From Gemmatimonas aurantiaca (GTDB taxonomy: Bacteria; Gemmatimonadota; Gemmatimonadetes; Gemmatimonadales; Gemmatimonadaceae): DNA of 64,000 nt. Below are positions 35,213 through 47,119 of this stretch, in pieces; within the stretch, counting starts at the first letter, position 1, and each line of letters opens with the position of its first letter. The stretch covers positions 128,289-192,288 of the forward strand of contig NZ_JBBCJO010000009.1 of NCBI RefSeq assembly GCF_037190085.1, read 5' to 3'. Under the pieces are notes generated by a model, which was not told where the DNA came from, did no database searches, and was given only the letters and a program-made list of their open reading frames with translations. A program made the translations under genes and the position numbers.

Positions 35213-35236
35213 ATCGGTTCTCGTCTCGCCTGGCGG

Positions 35237-36067
35237 TTACTGCGTCGCCCGGCCGCGCTTGCGGCCGCGCACGATGAGACGCTGCGACGCCTTCTTCTTG
35301 TTGCGCGTCTTGACGCCTTCCTTCTTGCCCCACGGGCTCACCACGTTGCGACCACCGCGGGTGCGACCACCGTGCGGGTGATCGACCGGGTTCATCACTT
35401 CACCACGCACCTTCGGGCGCTTGCCGAGCCAGCGGCTCTTGCCCGCCTTGCCGTGCGACTGCAGCTCGTGTTCGGCGTTGCCCACTTCGCCGATCGTCGC
35501 CACGCAGTTGCCGTGCACGAGGCGCATTTCCGTGGAAGCCAGACGCAGCGTCACGTAGTCGCCTTCCTTCGCCACGACCTGGGCGAAGGTGCCGGCCGAG
35601 CGGGCCATCTGGCCGCCCTTGCCGATCTTGAGCTCGATGTTGTGCACCGACGTGCCGAGCGGCACTTCCTTGAGCGGCATCGCATTGCCCGTGCGCACAT
35701 CGCTGCCCGGGCCCGCGACCACCGTGTCACCCTGCTTGAGTCCCTTCGGATGCAGGATGTAGCGCTTCTCGCCGTCCGCGTACTCGATCAGCGCGATGCG
35801 CGCCGAGCGGTTCGGATCGTACTCGATGTGCGCCACCGTGCCGGCGATGCCGTGCTTGTCGCGCTTGAAATCGATGATGCGGTACTTGCGCTTGTGCCCA
35901 CCACCGATGCGGCGCATCGAGATGTGGCCATGATTGTCACGACCGCCCGACTTCTTGAGCGACTCCGTGAGCGACTTCTCGGGCGTCGAGCGCGTGATCT
36001 CGGCAAAATCGGACACCGAGCGGAAGCGCGAGGCCTTGCTGACCGGCTTGAACTGACGGATACCCAT
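35237..36067 (-). CDS. rplB: 50S ribosomal protein L2
   Basis: A 276-residue L2 (uL2), needed for subunit association and peptidyl transfer. The conserved C-terminal loop VMNPVDHPHGGRTRGGRN carries the His region important for activity. The N-terminal basic tail and RKYRIIDFKRDKHGIAG are normal. Follows rplW by five bases. Confidence 0.98.
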   Translation of the reverse strand: MGIRQFKPVSKASRFRSVSDFAEITRSTPEKSLTESLKKSGGRDNHGHISMRRIGGGHKRKYRIIDFKRDKHGIAGTVAHIEYDPNRSARIALIEYADGEKRYILHPKGLKQGDTVVAGPGSDVRTGNAMPLKEVPLGTSVHNIELKIGKGGQMARSAGTFAQVVAKEGDYVTLRLASTEMRLVHGNCVATIGEVGNAEHELQSHGKAGKSRWLGKRPKVRGEVMNPVDHPHGGRTRGGRNVVSPWGKKEGVKTRNKKKASQRLIVRGRKRGRATQ

Positions 36068-36072
36068 GCGAC

Positions 36073-36360
36073 TCAGCCCTCGAAGATCGCGATGGTGTCG
36101 CCGTCACGCAGCTTCACGATCGCCTTCTTGGTATGTGGACGGCGTCCGATGGACTGCCCGACGCGCCGCGCCTTGCCGCGCGCATTCGACGTCCAGACGC
36201 CGGTGACCTTCACACCGAAGAGGCGCTCGACGGCCTCCTTGATGTTCAGCTTCGTGGCGTCGGGCGCCACCTCGAACGTGTACTCGCCGCGATCCTGATA
36301 GGCGGCCGAGGTGCGCTCCGTGATGATCGGGCGCACGATGGTGCGATGCAGGGTGGCCAT
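36073..36360 (-). CDS. rplW: 50S ribosomal protein L23
   Basis: A 95-residue L23 (uL23), docking site at the exit tunnel for trigger factor and SRP. RPIITERTSAAYQDRGEYTF and VKVTGVWTSNARGKARRVG are typical. Three bases separate it from rplD. Confidence 0.97.
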   Translation of the reverse strand: MATLHRTIVRPIITERTSAAYQDRGEYTFEVAPDATKLNIKEAVERLFGVKVTGVWTSNARGKARRVGQSIGRRPHTKKAIVKLRDGDTIAIFEG

Positions 36361-36363
36361 CGC

Positions 36364-37005
36364 TTAGCCCTCCGCCTGGGTCTGGGTGAGCGCCGACGAT
36401 TCGATCACCACCACATCCGACCAGAGGATGTGATACGTGTTCGCGTCGCTGTAGGGCATCACGTGCGCCTGACCGAGGTTGCGGGCGCTGAGGTACACGT
36501 TCGGCTTCACGCCGTCCGTCAGTACCAGCACCTTCTTTCCGGCCACGCCGAGCTTCGTAAGCAGGTCCGTCATCGCCTGGGTCTTGGGGGCGCTGAAGTT
36601 CAGCGCTTCCACCACGACCACGGCGTTCTCCCGGGCCCGCGCGTTCAGCGCGCTCTTGCGCGCCAGCACGCGCACCTGCTTCGGCACGATCTGCGTGTAA
36701 CTGCGCGGCTGCGGGCCGAACACCGTACCGCCGCCCGGCCAGTTCGGCGCGCGCGTCGAGCCCTGACGGGCGCGACCGGTGCCTTTCTGCTTCCACGGCT
36801 TCTGGTTACCGCCCGTCACTTCCCCGCGCGTCTTGGTCTTGGCCGTGCCCTGACGACGGTTGGCGAGAAACGCCTTCACCGCCTGGTGCATGACCGGCAC
36901 GTTGACGATGCCGTCGAACGTGCCCTCGGGGAGCTGGCGCGTGCCGCCCTGCTTCCCCTGCGCCGAATACAGCGGCGCCTCGAAGGTCTTGGTTTCCGTC
37001 GTCAT
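36364..37005 (-). CDS. rplD: 50S ribosomal protein L4
   Basis: A 213-residue L4 (uL4). The extended loop that reaches the exit tunnel is clear (KTKTRGEVTGGNQKPWKQKG then TGRARQGSTRAPNWPGGG). In E. coli L4 also represses the S10 operon; the leader needed for that was not recognised here. Follows rplC by two bases. Confidence 0.97.
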   Translation of the reverse strand: MTTETKTFEAPLYSAQGKQGGTRQLPEGTFDGIVNVPVMHQAVKAFLANRRQGTAKTKTRGEVTGGNQKPWKQKGTGRARQGSTRAPNWPGGGTVFGPQPRSYTQIVPKQVRVLARKSALNARARENAVVVVEALNFSAPKTQAMTDLLTKLGVAGKKVLVLTDGVKPNVYLSARNLGQAHVMPYSDANTYHILWSDVVVIESSALTQTQAEG

Positions 37006-37007
37006 GA

Positions 37008-37691
37008 TCAGCCCTGCTTCCGCACGAAGACGATGCCGTTCGTCGGCCCCGCCACGCTGCCGCGCAGATAAATGAGGTTCCGCTCGGCGTCCACCTTCTC
37101 GATGCGGATATTGAGCGCCGTATGCTGCGCCGCGCCGTAGTGACCGGGCATCTTCTTGCCCTTGATCACGCGCGACGGGTCCGTGCCCGCGCCGATGGAG
37201 CCGGGCTTGCGGTGCTTCGTATTGCCGTGCGTGTTCGGACCGCCGCCGAAGCCGTGACGCTTCACCACACCCTGGAAGCCACGACCCTTCGACGTGCCCG
37301 TGACCTTCACGCGTTCACCCGGCGTGAAGATCTCCACCGTGATCGTGTCCCCGAGGCCGTACGACGGGATCTCGGGGTTCTTCCCCGGGGCGTCGTCCAG
37401 ACGGAAGCTCTTCAGCACCGCCGGGGGCGCCTCCAGTCCCGCCTTCTTCGCGTGGCCGACTTCCGCCTTGCTCGCGCGATGACCCTTCGGGGTCTTCTCA
37501 CCTTTCTTGTTGGGACGCGCCAGACGCTGCGCCCCGAAACCGAGCTCCACCGCCACGAAGCCCGCCTGAGCCGCCGACGTCACCTTGGTGACGGGGTTCG
37601 GCGTGGCCTCCACCACGGTGCAGGGCACCTGCTGCCCCTGCTCGTTGAACAGCTGGGTCATCCCCAGCTTCCTGCCGATGATACCGATCAT
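37008..37691 (-). CDS. rplC: 50S ribosomal protein L3
   Basis: A 227-residue L3 (uL3) reaching to the peptidyl-transferase centre. MIGIIGRKLGMTQLFNEQGQ and the Gly/His loop GFQGVVKRHGFGGGPNTHGN are canonical. I prefer ATG 37691 over an in-frame GTG at 37703, because the family starts at MIGIIG and GGAG lies about eleven bases upstream. The 184-bp space before it (after rpsJ) shows no clear regulatory hairpin. Confidence 0.96.
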   Translation of the reverse strand: MIGIIGRKLGMTQLFNEQGQQVPCTVVEATPNPVTKVTSAAQAGFVAVELGFGAQRLARPNKKGEKTPKGHRASKAEVGHAKKAGLEAPPAVLKSFRLDDAPGKNPEIPSYGLGDTITVEIFTPGERVKVTGTSKGRGFQGVVKRHGFGGGPNTHGNTKHRKPGSIGAGTDPSRVIKGKKMPGHYGAAQHTALNIRIEKVDAERNLIYLRGSVAGPTNGIVFVRKQG

Positions 37692-37875
37692 GAAATGACT
37701 CACTCCGTACGAGTCGCGGGACGTCGGAACGTCACCGTTGGACTGTGGATGGGACCGCCCTGTGCAGCCCCATCGGTACGCGCCGCGATCTCCGGGGAGA
37801 CCATGCGCGGCGTGAACACTGTCGTCCTGCCTGTTGCGGATCCTGCGGACCTGCGGGGTACTGCCGTCCTGCGAA

Positions 37876-38184
37876 CTACTCGACCTTGATCTCGACGTCC
37901 ACGCCCGCCGGAAGATCCAGCTTCGTGAGCGCGTCCACCGTGCCCGCGCGGGAGTCGAGAATGTCGATCACGCGCTTGTGCGTCTTCAGTTCGAACTGCT
38001 CACGCGACTTCTTGTCGACGTGCGGCGAACGGAGCACCGTCCAACGCTGCGTCTTGGTCGGGAGCGGGATCGGCCCCGAGACCGACGCGCCGGTCTTCTC
38101 GGCGGTGCGGACGATGTCCGCCGACGCCTGATCGATCACGGCGTGGTCGAAAGCCTTGAGGCGAATGCGAATGCGGCCAGCCAT
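37876..38184 (-). CDS. rpsJ: 30S ribosomal protein S10
   Basis: A 102-residue S10 (uS10), which also works as NusE in transcription antitermination. IRIRLKAFDHAVIDQASADI and the loop VLRSPHVDKKSREQFELKTH are canonical. It follows tuf by 68 bp and precedes rplC by 184 bp. Confidence 0.97.
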   Translation of the reverse strand: MAGRIRIRLKAFDHAVIDQASADIVRTAEKTGASVSGPIPLPTKTQRWTVLRSPHVDKKSREQFELKTHKRVIDILDSRAGTVDALTKLDLPAGVDVEIKVE

Positions 38185-38252
38185 CTGAGTTCCGTCTGTG
38201 AACCGGTCGCGCGCGGCAGTCCGTGGACCGCCGCGCGCGCCCTGTTCCGTGA

Positions 38253-39455
<1,203 letters not shown>

Positions 39456-39496
39456 GGTTCGGAATCTGTGTTGGGTAGTGAATGAGTGGGTGAGGC

Positions 39497-41617
<2,121 letters not shown>

Positions 41618-42551
41618 AGTCTTCGGAAAGCGTCGCCGGAACGGCGCCGGTGTAGTGAACGAAGTGGACCAGCAAAAAAACGGCTGGACCAAACCTCCCG
41701 CCGTAGCGCGGGAGTGGTATCCATCCGCTGTCGCCGGGTACGCTCGCCGCTGCTGCACGAGTGGGGACCCAGGCGCGTCGAACCCGAAGAACTGCGGACT
41801 CCAGGCACGACGTTGAATTGGCTGCGTTGTTTGTCGGGAGCGGCGCGTCCATCGCGGAAGCACCGCCGGTACAGCGTTCCGGATGAAGACGACGGGACCG
41901 AAGGTCCCGTGGCATTCGTCCGGTGCCCCACGCTGGAGAAGCCGTGGCCCATAGGAGTCGGCCGCAGATCGCCGACGACAACTGGGAGACAACTGGGTGT
42001 CGAAACCCCGGTGGATGAGACCAGGCGTTTTGCGACAGTCACCTAAGATGACCGAGCCGGATGAGCAAGTCAACCCGGGGTCCGGCGCAATGTTCAGCGC
42101 GCAGTCTTCAAGTTAGAGGTGCCAATCTTCACGACTGCAGTCCGGAGAGGCCCGCGACCGGCGGCCGCGGGCGCCGACACGCCCGACCTCACCCGCCAGC
42201 GGCTCGGGCCCGCCACCTCGACTGCCGCACCAACTGATGCACCGACACAACAGTTCCTGCGGCGTTCGTAACACCCGTGCTGCAGTTGCAACACTCAACC
42301 ATACGCAACATTCCGGTGCCAATGGCGGAAATTGTGACAGCCAGGCAAGCGTGCCCGTCCATATATCATCATTAACGGCAATAGTTTAGTTGAGTTTTGG
42401 CATAACAGACTCTACCAGGGGAAGTGATGCCAAACCACATCGTTCCACGGATGGGATCGGCGCTGGTACGCCGAATGCACTGACCGGGGTCGTGGCACCG
42501 CTTCTGTGCGTTGCGCCACTTCGCTATCTTGCGCCTATGAGGCCACACACC
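41618..42551. other. Gene-free region between fusA and the PEP-CTERM gene
   Basis: A 934-bp divergent region in which I recognise no gene. Near fusA there is a 7-bp GC hairpin at 41695-41714 and a short A-tract flanked by an imperfect inverted repeat (41665-41691). A candidate fusA promoter lies at 42045-42073. A marked AT-rich patch at about 42355-42410 (CCATATATCATCATTAACGG and on) may hold the promoter of the plus-strand PEP-CTERM gene, but no good -35/-10 pair was found. Confidence 0.5.
42045..42073 (-). promoter_or_regulatory. Candidate fusA promoter
   Basis: On the minus strand TTGACT (42073-42068) is followed after 17 bases by CATCTT (42050-42045). The -35 is good and the -10 poor. 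It would give a leader of about 420 bases before fusA. Confidence 0.3.
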
Positions 42552-43277
42552 ATGAAGAAGCTCCTGACGCTCGCGACAACTGCCGCCATCCTCGCCCTCC
42601 CCAGCGCCCTGTCGGCGCAAGTGTGGGCGTCGTGGACCGCCAACTGCGGCGGCGCGGCCACGGGATCACTCGGCTCGGCGACCGTGAGCTACACGGGTCC
42701 CTACAACGCCGTCTACGATAAGGATCTGAACGCCTGCCAGCCCGCCGATGCCGGCTGGGGACTCGGTGGCCCCGCGCAGAACTACTTTGCGCCGGCCAAC
42801 GTTTACAATCCGGCGCCCGACAACGCCTCGTTCGTGCAGGTCGTCAACGTCGTGAATCGCCAGCAGCGTTCCGGCGCGCTGACCTTCAGTCAGGCCGTCA
42901 TCGATCCGTACATCGCGTTCATCAGCGTCGGCAACGGGCAGTACCCGGTGATCTACGATTTCGGCGATCTCGAGTTCACGATCCTCTCCTACAACGATCC
43001 GAATGGCGCGCCGCCGTATTGGAACAACAGCGTGACCTCATTCGATCTGTCGCAGACCTACACCCAGTTGGTGGGTCAGGAGTTCAGTGGCGTCATCCAG
43101 TTCAAGGGCACCTTCACCTCGCTGGCCTTCACGGTGAACACCGACGAGAACTGGCACGGCTTCACCGTCGGCGCCGCCGGCACCGTCGTTCCCGAGCCGT
43201 CCACCTACGCGCTCATGGGCACGGGCCTCCTCGCCCTCGGCTGGGTGTCGCGTCGTCGGCGCAAGCAGCAGGCGTGA
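42552..43277 (+). CDS. PEP-CTERM sorting domain protein
   Basis: A 241-residue secreted protein. It starts MKKLLTLATTAAILALPSAL with a signal peptide cleaved probably after LSAQ, and ends with the PEP-CTERM sorting signal: VPEPSTYALMGTGLLALGWV followed by a basic tail RRRRKQQA. Such proteins are processed by an exosortase and linked to exopolysaccharide-rich surfaces. No exosortase gene lies in the window. The central part is beta-rich with no known domain. The start has GAGG nine bases upstream. The gene ends before a strong terminator and precedes polysaccharide genes, which fits a surface role. Confidence 0.85.
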   Translation: MKKLLTLATTAAILALPSALSAQVWASWTANCGGAATGSLGSATVSYTGPYNAVYDKDLNACQPADAGWGLGGPAQNYFAPANVYNPAPDNASFVQVVNVVNRQQRSGALTFSQAVIDPYIAFISVGNGQYPVIYDFGDLEFTILSYNDPNGAPPYWNNSVTSFDLSQTYTQLVGQEFSGVIQFKGTFTSLAFTVNTDENWHGFTVGAAGTVVPEPSTYALMGTGLLALGWVSRRRRKQQA

Positions 43278-43588
43278 AGCAGGTCTGACCGACCCGCATT
43301 CCAGAAACGCAACGCGCCCCCCGTCACCCGACGGGGGGCGCGTTGCGTTTGCCGTGGTGTTTGTCAGGATTCGCCCTCACTACCGCTCCGTCGGCGTGCC
43401 ATATTGCACAACGCTCGCATTGTGACGGTCGTCCCAAACGTCCGTCGCATCGGACGCCGACGATGCTCACACGCTGTGATACCACGACCGGGACCGTGAC
43501 CAGGCCCACGGCCGGTCGTCACCACTCGCACAGCCACAGGTGTCACCGGATGGTGACCTTGGTGGGCACACCACGTTCCTGATTGCTG
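43278..43588. other. Terminator plus leader before wecB
   Basis: A 311-bp gap. The first part holds the long hairpin at 43305-43350. Bases 43351-43588 should contain the wecB promoter; a possible Shine-Dalgarno site and clear promoter boxes were not found. The stretch 43420-43460 has several short GACG/CGTC palindromes of unknown meaning. Confidence 0.5.
43305..43350. terminator. Strong bidirectional hairpin terminator
   Basis: A perfect 21-bp inverted repeat (43305-43325 and 43330-43350) with a 4-base loop. The outer bases are AAA and TTT, so it ends in a short U-run on both strands. It lies 27 bases after the PEP-CTERM stop codon. Confidence 0.9.
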
Positions 43589-44797
43589 ATGCCCGTCGCC
43601 TCTGCTCCACACAAGGTGTGCATCGTCATCGGCACACGACCGGAAGCCATCAAGATGGCGCCCGTCGTGAAGGCCATGCAGTCACACCCGTTTCTCACGC
43701 CACTGGTCGTGGCGACGACACAGCACCGCGAAATGCTCAAGCAGGCCCTCGATGTGTTCGGGATCGTCCCCGACATCGATCTCGGCCTCATGCAGAACGG
43801 TCAGAATCTCGGGGTGTTCACATCGCGTGCGATGGCCGCCCTCACCGAGTGTTTCCTCGAGCATCGTCCGGATTTCCTCCTCGTGCAGGGCGACACCTCC
43901 ACGGTCACCGCCGCCTGCCTCGCCGGTTTCTATCAGGGCGTGCCCATCGGACACATCGAAGCCGGGCTGCGCTCCTTCGATCTGTCGAGCCCCTTCCCCG
44001 AGGAAGTGAACCGCCGCATCGCGACCTGCACCGCCAATGTGCACTTCGCGCCAACCAACGAAGCGCGCAACAATCTGATCTCCGAAGGCATCCCCGAGAG
44101 CGATATCTTCGTCACCGGCAACACGGTGGTCGACGCACTTCACATGGTGCCGCCGCGCGAGCGCTTCGACACCGAAGTGCTGAACACCATTCCGTGGGGC
44201 GACGGACGTGTGCTGCTCACCACGGTGCATCGCCGCGAATCGCTGGGGGAACACCTCGACGCCATCTGCGATGCGCTGGAGAGCATCGTGCAGCGCCACG
44301 AACAGGTGGAGATCGCGTTCCCCGTCCACCTCAATCCGCGCGTGCGCGACGTGGTCTTCGCGCGCCTTGGCAAGACCCCGCGCATTCATCTGCTCGACCC
44401 GCTCCCCTATCCGGAGTTGCTGGAGCTGATTCGCCGCTCGCACTTCGTGCTCTCCGATTCCGGTGGCATCCAGGAAGAAGTCCCTTCCTTCGGCAAGCCC
44501 ATTCTCATCCTGCGCGATACGACCGAGCGCCCCGAGGTGGTGCACGCCGGATTCGGTGAACTGGTCGGCACCGACACCGCCACCATTCTCGCCCGCACCG
44601 AGGCGCTGCTGACCGATCCGGCGCTCTACCAGGCACGGTCCAGCGGCGTCAATCCGTTCGGAGACGGTCTCGCGGCGCAACGTATCGCCGATGTCGTCGA
44701 TGGTCTGCTGCGCAATCCGACGGAACGGCGCGGCCCGCGGCGGCTCGATCATCAGCAGGTCAACGCCACGCTGCAGCGGCTCGCGGTCGGCGCATGA
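43589..44797 (+). CDS. wecB: UDP-N-acetylglucosamine 2-epimerase (non-hydrolysing)
   Basis: A 402-residue epimerase that converts UDP-GlcNAc to UDP-ManNAc, a precursor for surface polysaccharides. CIVIGTRPEAIKMAPV opens the fold; GDTSTVTA, HIEAGLRSFDLSSPFPEE, and SDSGGIQEEVPSFGKP with the UDP-binding region are all intact. A TTG two codons upstream is also in frame, but ATG 43589 is preferred. It heads a plus-strand operon: membrane protein, BcsA-like glycosyltransferase and bactofilin-like protein. No UDP-ManNAc dehydrogenase is adjacent. Confidence 0.94.
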   Translation: MPVASAPHKVCIVIGTRPEAIKMAPVVKAMQSHPFLTPLVVATTQHREMLKQALDVFGIVPDIDLGLMQNGQNLGVFTSRAMAALTECFLEHRPDFLLVQGDTSTVTAACLAGFYQGVPIGHIEAGLRSFDLSSPFPEEVNRRIATCTANVHFAPTNEARNNLISEGIPESDIFVTGNTVVDALHMVPPRERFDTEVLNTIPWGDGRVLLTTVHRRESLGEHLDAICDALESIVQRHEQVEIAFPVHLNPRVRDVVFARLGKTPRIHLLDPLPYPELLELIRRSHFVLSDSGGIQEEVPSFGKPILILRDTTERPEVVHAGFGELVGTDTATILARTEALLTDPALYQARSSGVNPFGDGLAAQRIADVVDGLLRNPTERRGPRRLDHQQVNATLQRLAVGA

Positions 44798-44843
44798 ACG
44801 TGGGTTCAGTCCTTCTCAATCTCTGCACACGGAGTAACCGTCG

Positions 44844-45839
44844 GTGTCGCGCGTAACCGGTAGTCCGACCCGTCGTATCAGCGAACTGCGGGATCGTGGA
44901 TTCCGCGGTGGTCGCATCGCGCCGCACCGGGCCATGATCGGTCTCGAAGTGTCATGGTCTCTGCTCATCGATCTCGTCGTGCTGCCACTCATGTTCGCGG
45001 TGGCGATGATCGCACTGCTCGATCCGCTCATGGGCCTGTGGCGCGATTTTTTCAACGCCATCCGTGAACCGCTCGGGCTGCCGGGCATGGTGGCGACCCG
45101 CGTGTTCGAGGTTGGCCCGCTGGGCGTGGCCATTCCGTATTTCACGGCGCCGGCCGAGTGGCCGCAGCGACTCGATCTCATGACCGGCTGGCTGCTCACC
45201 GGCATCGCCTTCGTGGCCGGCATGTTCATGCGCGGGCGTCTGCTGCCGGTGGGGTATCTGCTGCGGGCCCTCGCCGTGCTGCAGGCCACCGCGCAGCTCT
45301 GGTTCAGCTTCACCTCGCCGCCGTTCTCCTACTCGCTGGCCGACTACACCGCCGGTCTGCTGGTGTGCGGCGTGATCATTCTCGTGCTCGCGCCATTTCT
45401 CGTCGCGTTCACCTTTCACATCTTCGACTTCCTGCTCTGGCAGAAGTTGACGATGGCCACGCTGCTGCTCGTGCACCTCAGCATCCTGCTGCCGATGCAG
45501 GCCGCCGTGCACACCTGGATCATCCACCGCGCATCGTTCCTCGCGATGCCCACGCTGTTCCTCGTCTTCGGGGTGCTGCTCGACGTGTTCGTCTACGTGG
45601 CGCTCTATGGATGGGGCATGAGCTGGCGATCCGGTGGTGTGCTCGATGCCGTCGATCGGCGTCCGCCCACGCGGCCCGAGCGGTACCCGCCCACCCGTCC
45701 GCGTCCGACACCCACGCCCCAGTCGGTGCGTGCGATCACGCCGATCGGTTCGCGCGTCGTGCGCGCCATGAGTCTGGGTGGCATGCTGGGCAACTTCGTC
45801 ATGCGCCGCCTCGGCATGCACCCGGGGGGACGCGCATGA
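44844..45839 (+). CDS. Polytopic membrane protein of the polysaccharide operon
   Basis: A 331-residue protein with six or seven membrane helices between residues 35 and 260, then a Pro/Arg-rich cytosolic stretch (PPTRPERYPPTRPRPTPTP) and a short C-terminal segment. I do not recognise the family. The start is GTG with GGAG ten bases upstream. The stop overlaps the start of the glycosyltransferase gene (ATGA), so it is likely a partner of that enzyme, for instance in polymer export or complex assembly; that is inference from position only. Confidence 0.65.
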   Translation: MSRVTGSPTRRISELRDRGFRGGRIAPHRAMIGLEVSWSLLIDLVVLPLMFAVAMIALLDPLMGLWRDFFNAIREPLGLPGMVATRVFEVGPLGVAIPYFTAPAEWPQRLDLMTGWLLTGIAFVAGMFMRGRLLPVGYLLRALAVLQATAQLWFSFTSPPFSYSLADYTAGLLVCGVIILVLAPFLVAFTFHIFDFLLWQKLTMATLLLVHLSILLPMQAAVHTWIIHRASFLAMPTLFLVFGVLLDVFVYVALYGWGMSWRSGGVLDAVDRRPPTRPERYPPTRPRPTPTPQSVRAITPIGSRVVRAMSLGGMLGNFVMRRLGMHPGGRA

Positions 45840-47119
45840 ACGTCGCCACGCTGGTCGGCATCGCCAACGTCGGTCTCTGGGTGTGTATCACGGTCCTCGC
45901 GATCTACACCCTGCGTCACTACTTCTTCACGCTGAATCGCCTGTTCGGCAAGCATCGCCAGCCGTTCGTGGACATCCTGGAGGCCGACTGGCCGTCGTTG
46001 GTGGTGTTCGTGCCGGCACACAACGAATCGCGGGTGGTCCGCGACTCGCTCGACGCGCTGCTCACCTGCGACTATCCGGAAGACCGTCTCAAGATCGTGC
46101 CGATCGACGATCGGTCGACGGACGACACGCGGACGATTCTGGTCGAATACGCCGAGAACTATCCGGGACGCGTGATCCCCTTTCTGCGGGACGGCGGCAC
46201 GCCCGGAAAGGCCGCGGCGCTCGCCGACGCCATGGAGATGCACACCGACGAGATCTTCCTCGTCTTCGACGCCGACTACATACCCGGTACGCGTCTGCTC
46301 AAACAGTTGGTGGCCCCGTTCTTCGATCCCGAAGTCGGCGCGGTGATGGGACGCGTGGTGCCGCTCAACGTGGGCCTCTCGCTGCTCACGCGTCTCCTCG
46401 ATCTCGAACGCGCCGGCGGGTATCAGGTGGACCAGCAGGCGCGCATGAACCTGCGCCTCGTGCCGCAGTACGGCGGCACCGTGGGTGGTGTCCGGCGCGT
46501 GGCCCTCGAGAATGTCGGCGGCTGGCGCACCGACTCGCTCGCCGAGGACACCGATCTCACCGTGCGCCTCGTGATCGCCGGGTGGGATGTGGTCTATCAG
46601 AACCGCTCGGAGTGTTACGAGGAAGTGCCGGAGACGTGGGAGTCGCGCATCCGGCAGATCAAGCGCTGGGCCAAGGGACACAACCAGGCGCTGCGTCGCT
46701 ACGTCGGCGCGCTCATTCGCAATCGCAGCGATCTCCCGCTCGGACAGGTCATCGACGGGGTGCTGCTGCTGGGCGTGTTCGTGGTGCCGCTCGTGCTGCT
46801 CATGGGTTGGTTCTGCACCATCATCCTCTTCTACGCCGGCTATCCGCCGCAGTGGGGACGTCTGACGATTCTCGCCATTTCCTCGTTCAACACGGTGGGC
46901 AATTTCGCCGCGTTCTTCCAGGTGGCCGCCGCCAGTCGTCTCGATGGATCGCGTGAACGCATCCGGATGCTGCCGTTCCTGTTCCTGGGTTTCCTCGTGA
47001 GTACGGTGTCCGTGGGACGCGCTTCTCTCTCCCGCGCCTCATGGCTGCGTGGGCGCCCGGTGCAATGGCAGAAGACGGAGCGCCATCGTGAGGCCCGCGT
47101 GCCGCGGGGGAAGGCATGA
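45836..47119 (+). CDS. Family 2 glycosyltransferase, cellulose-synthase-like membrane enzyme
   Basis: A 427-residue processive-type glycosyltransferase. One N-terminal TM helix (5-27) precedes the GT-A domain with PAHNESRVVRDSLDALL, IDDRSTDDT, FDADYIPG (DxD), EDTDLTVRL and QIKRWAKG (the QxxRW motif). Three TM helices close the protein. These motifs are shared with cellulose, hyaluronan and poly-GlcNAc synthases (BcsA/PgaC type), so it probably builds and threads a surface polymer. GGGGGA precedes the ATG at 45836. The longer open frame upstream is a shadow of the membrane-protein gene. Confidence 0.93.
   Translation: MNVATLVGIANVGLWVCITVLAIYTLRHYFFTLNRLFGKHRQPFVDILEADWPSLVVFVPAHNESRVVRDSLDALLTCDYPEDRLKIVPIDDRSTDDTRTILVEYAENYPGRVIPFLRDGGTPGKAAALADAMEMHTDEIFLVFDADYIPGTRLLKQLVAPFFDPEVGAVMGRVVPLNVGLSLLTRLLDLERAGGYQVDQQARMNLRLVPQYGGTVGGVRRVALENVGGWRTDSLAEDTDLTVRLVIAGWDVVYQNRSECYEEVPETWESRIRQIKRWAKGHNQALRRYVGALIRNRSDLPLGQVIDGVLLLGVFVVPLVLLMGWFCTIILFYAGYPPQWGRLTILAISSFNTVGNFAAFFQVAAASRLDGSRERIRMLPFLFLGFLVSTVSVGRASLSRASWLRGRPVQWQKTERHREARVPRGKA

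Noticed and set aside
41665..41691. Terminator candidate with seven A/T upstream of fusA
   Set aside because: The homopolymer lies in the loop of the imperfect stem, not after it, so it does not have terminator geometry.
41740..41790. Possible tRNA (GTTCGA-like T-loop on the minus strand)
   Set aside because: The flanking bases do not form a five-base T stem, and no acceptor or anticodon arms can be drawn.
42552..43277. Complete PEP-CTERM/exosortase system
   Set aside because: Only a substrate protein is present; no exosortase gene was found in the window.
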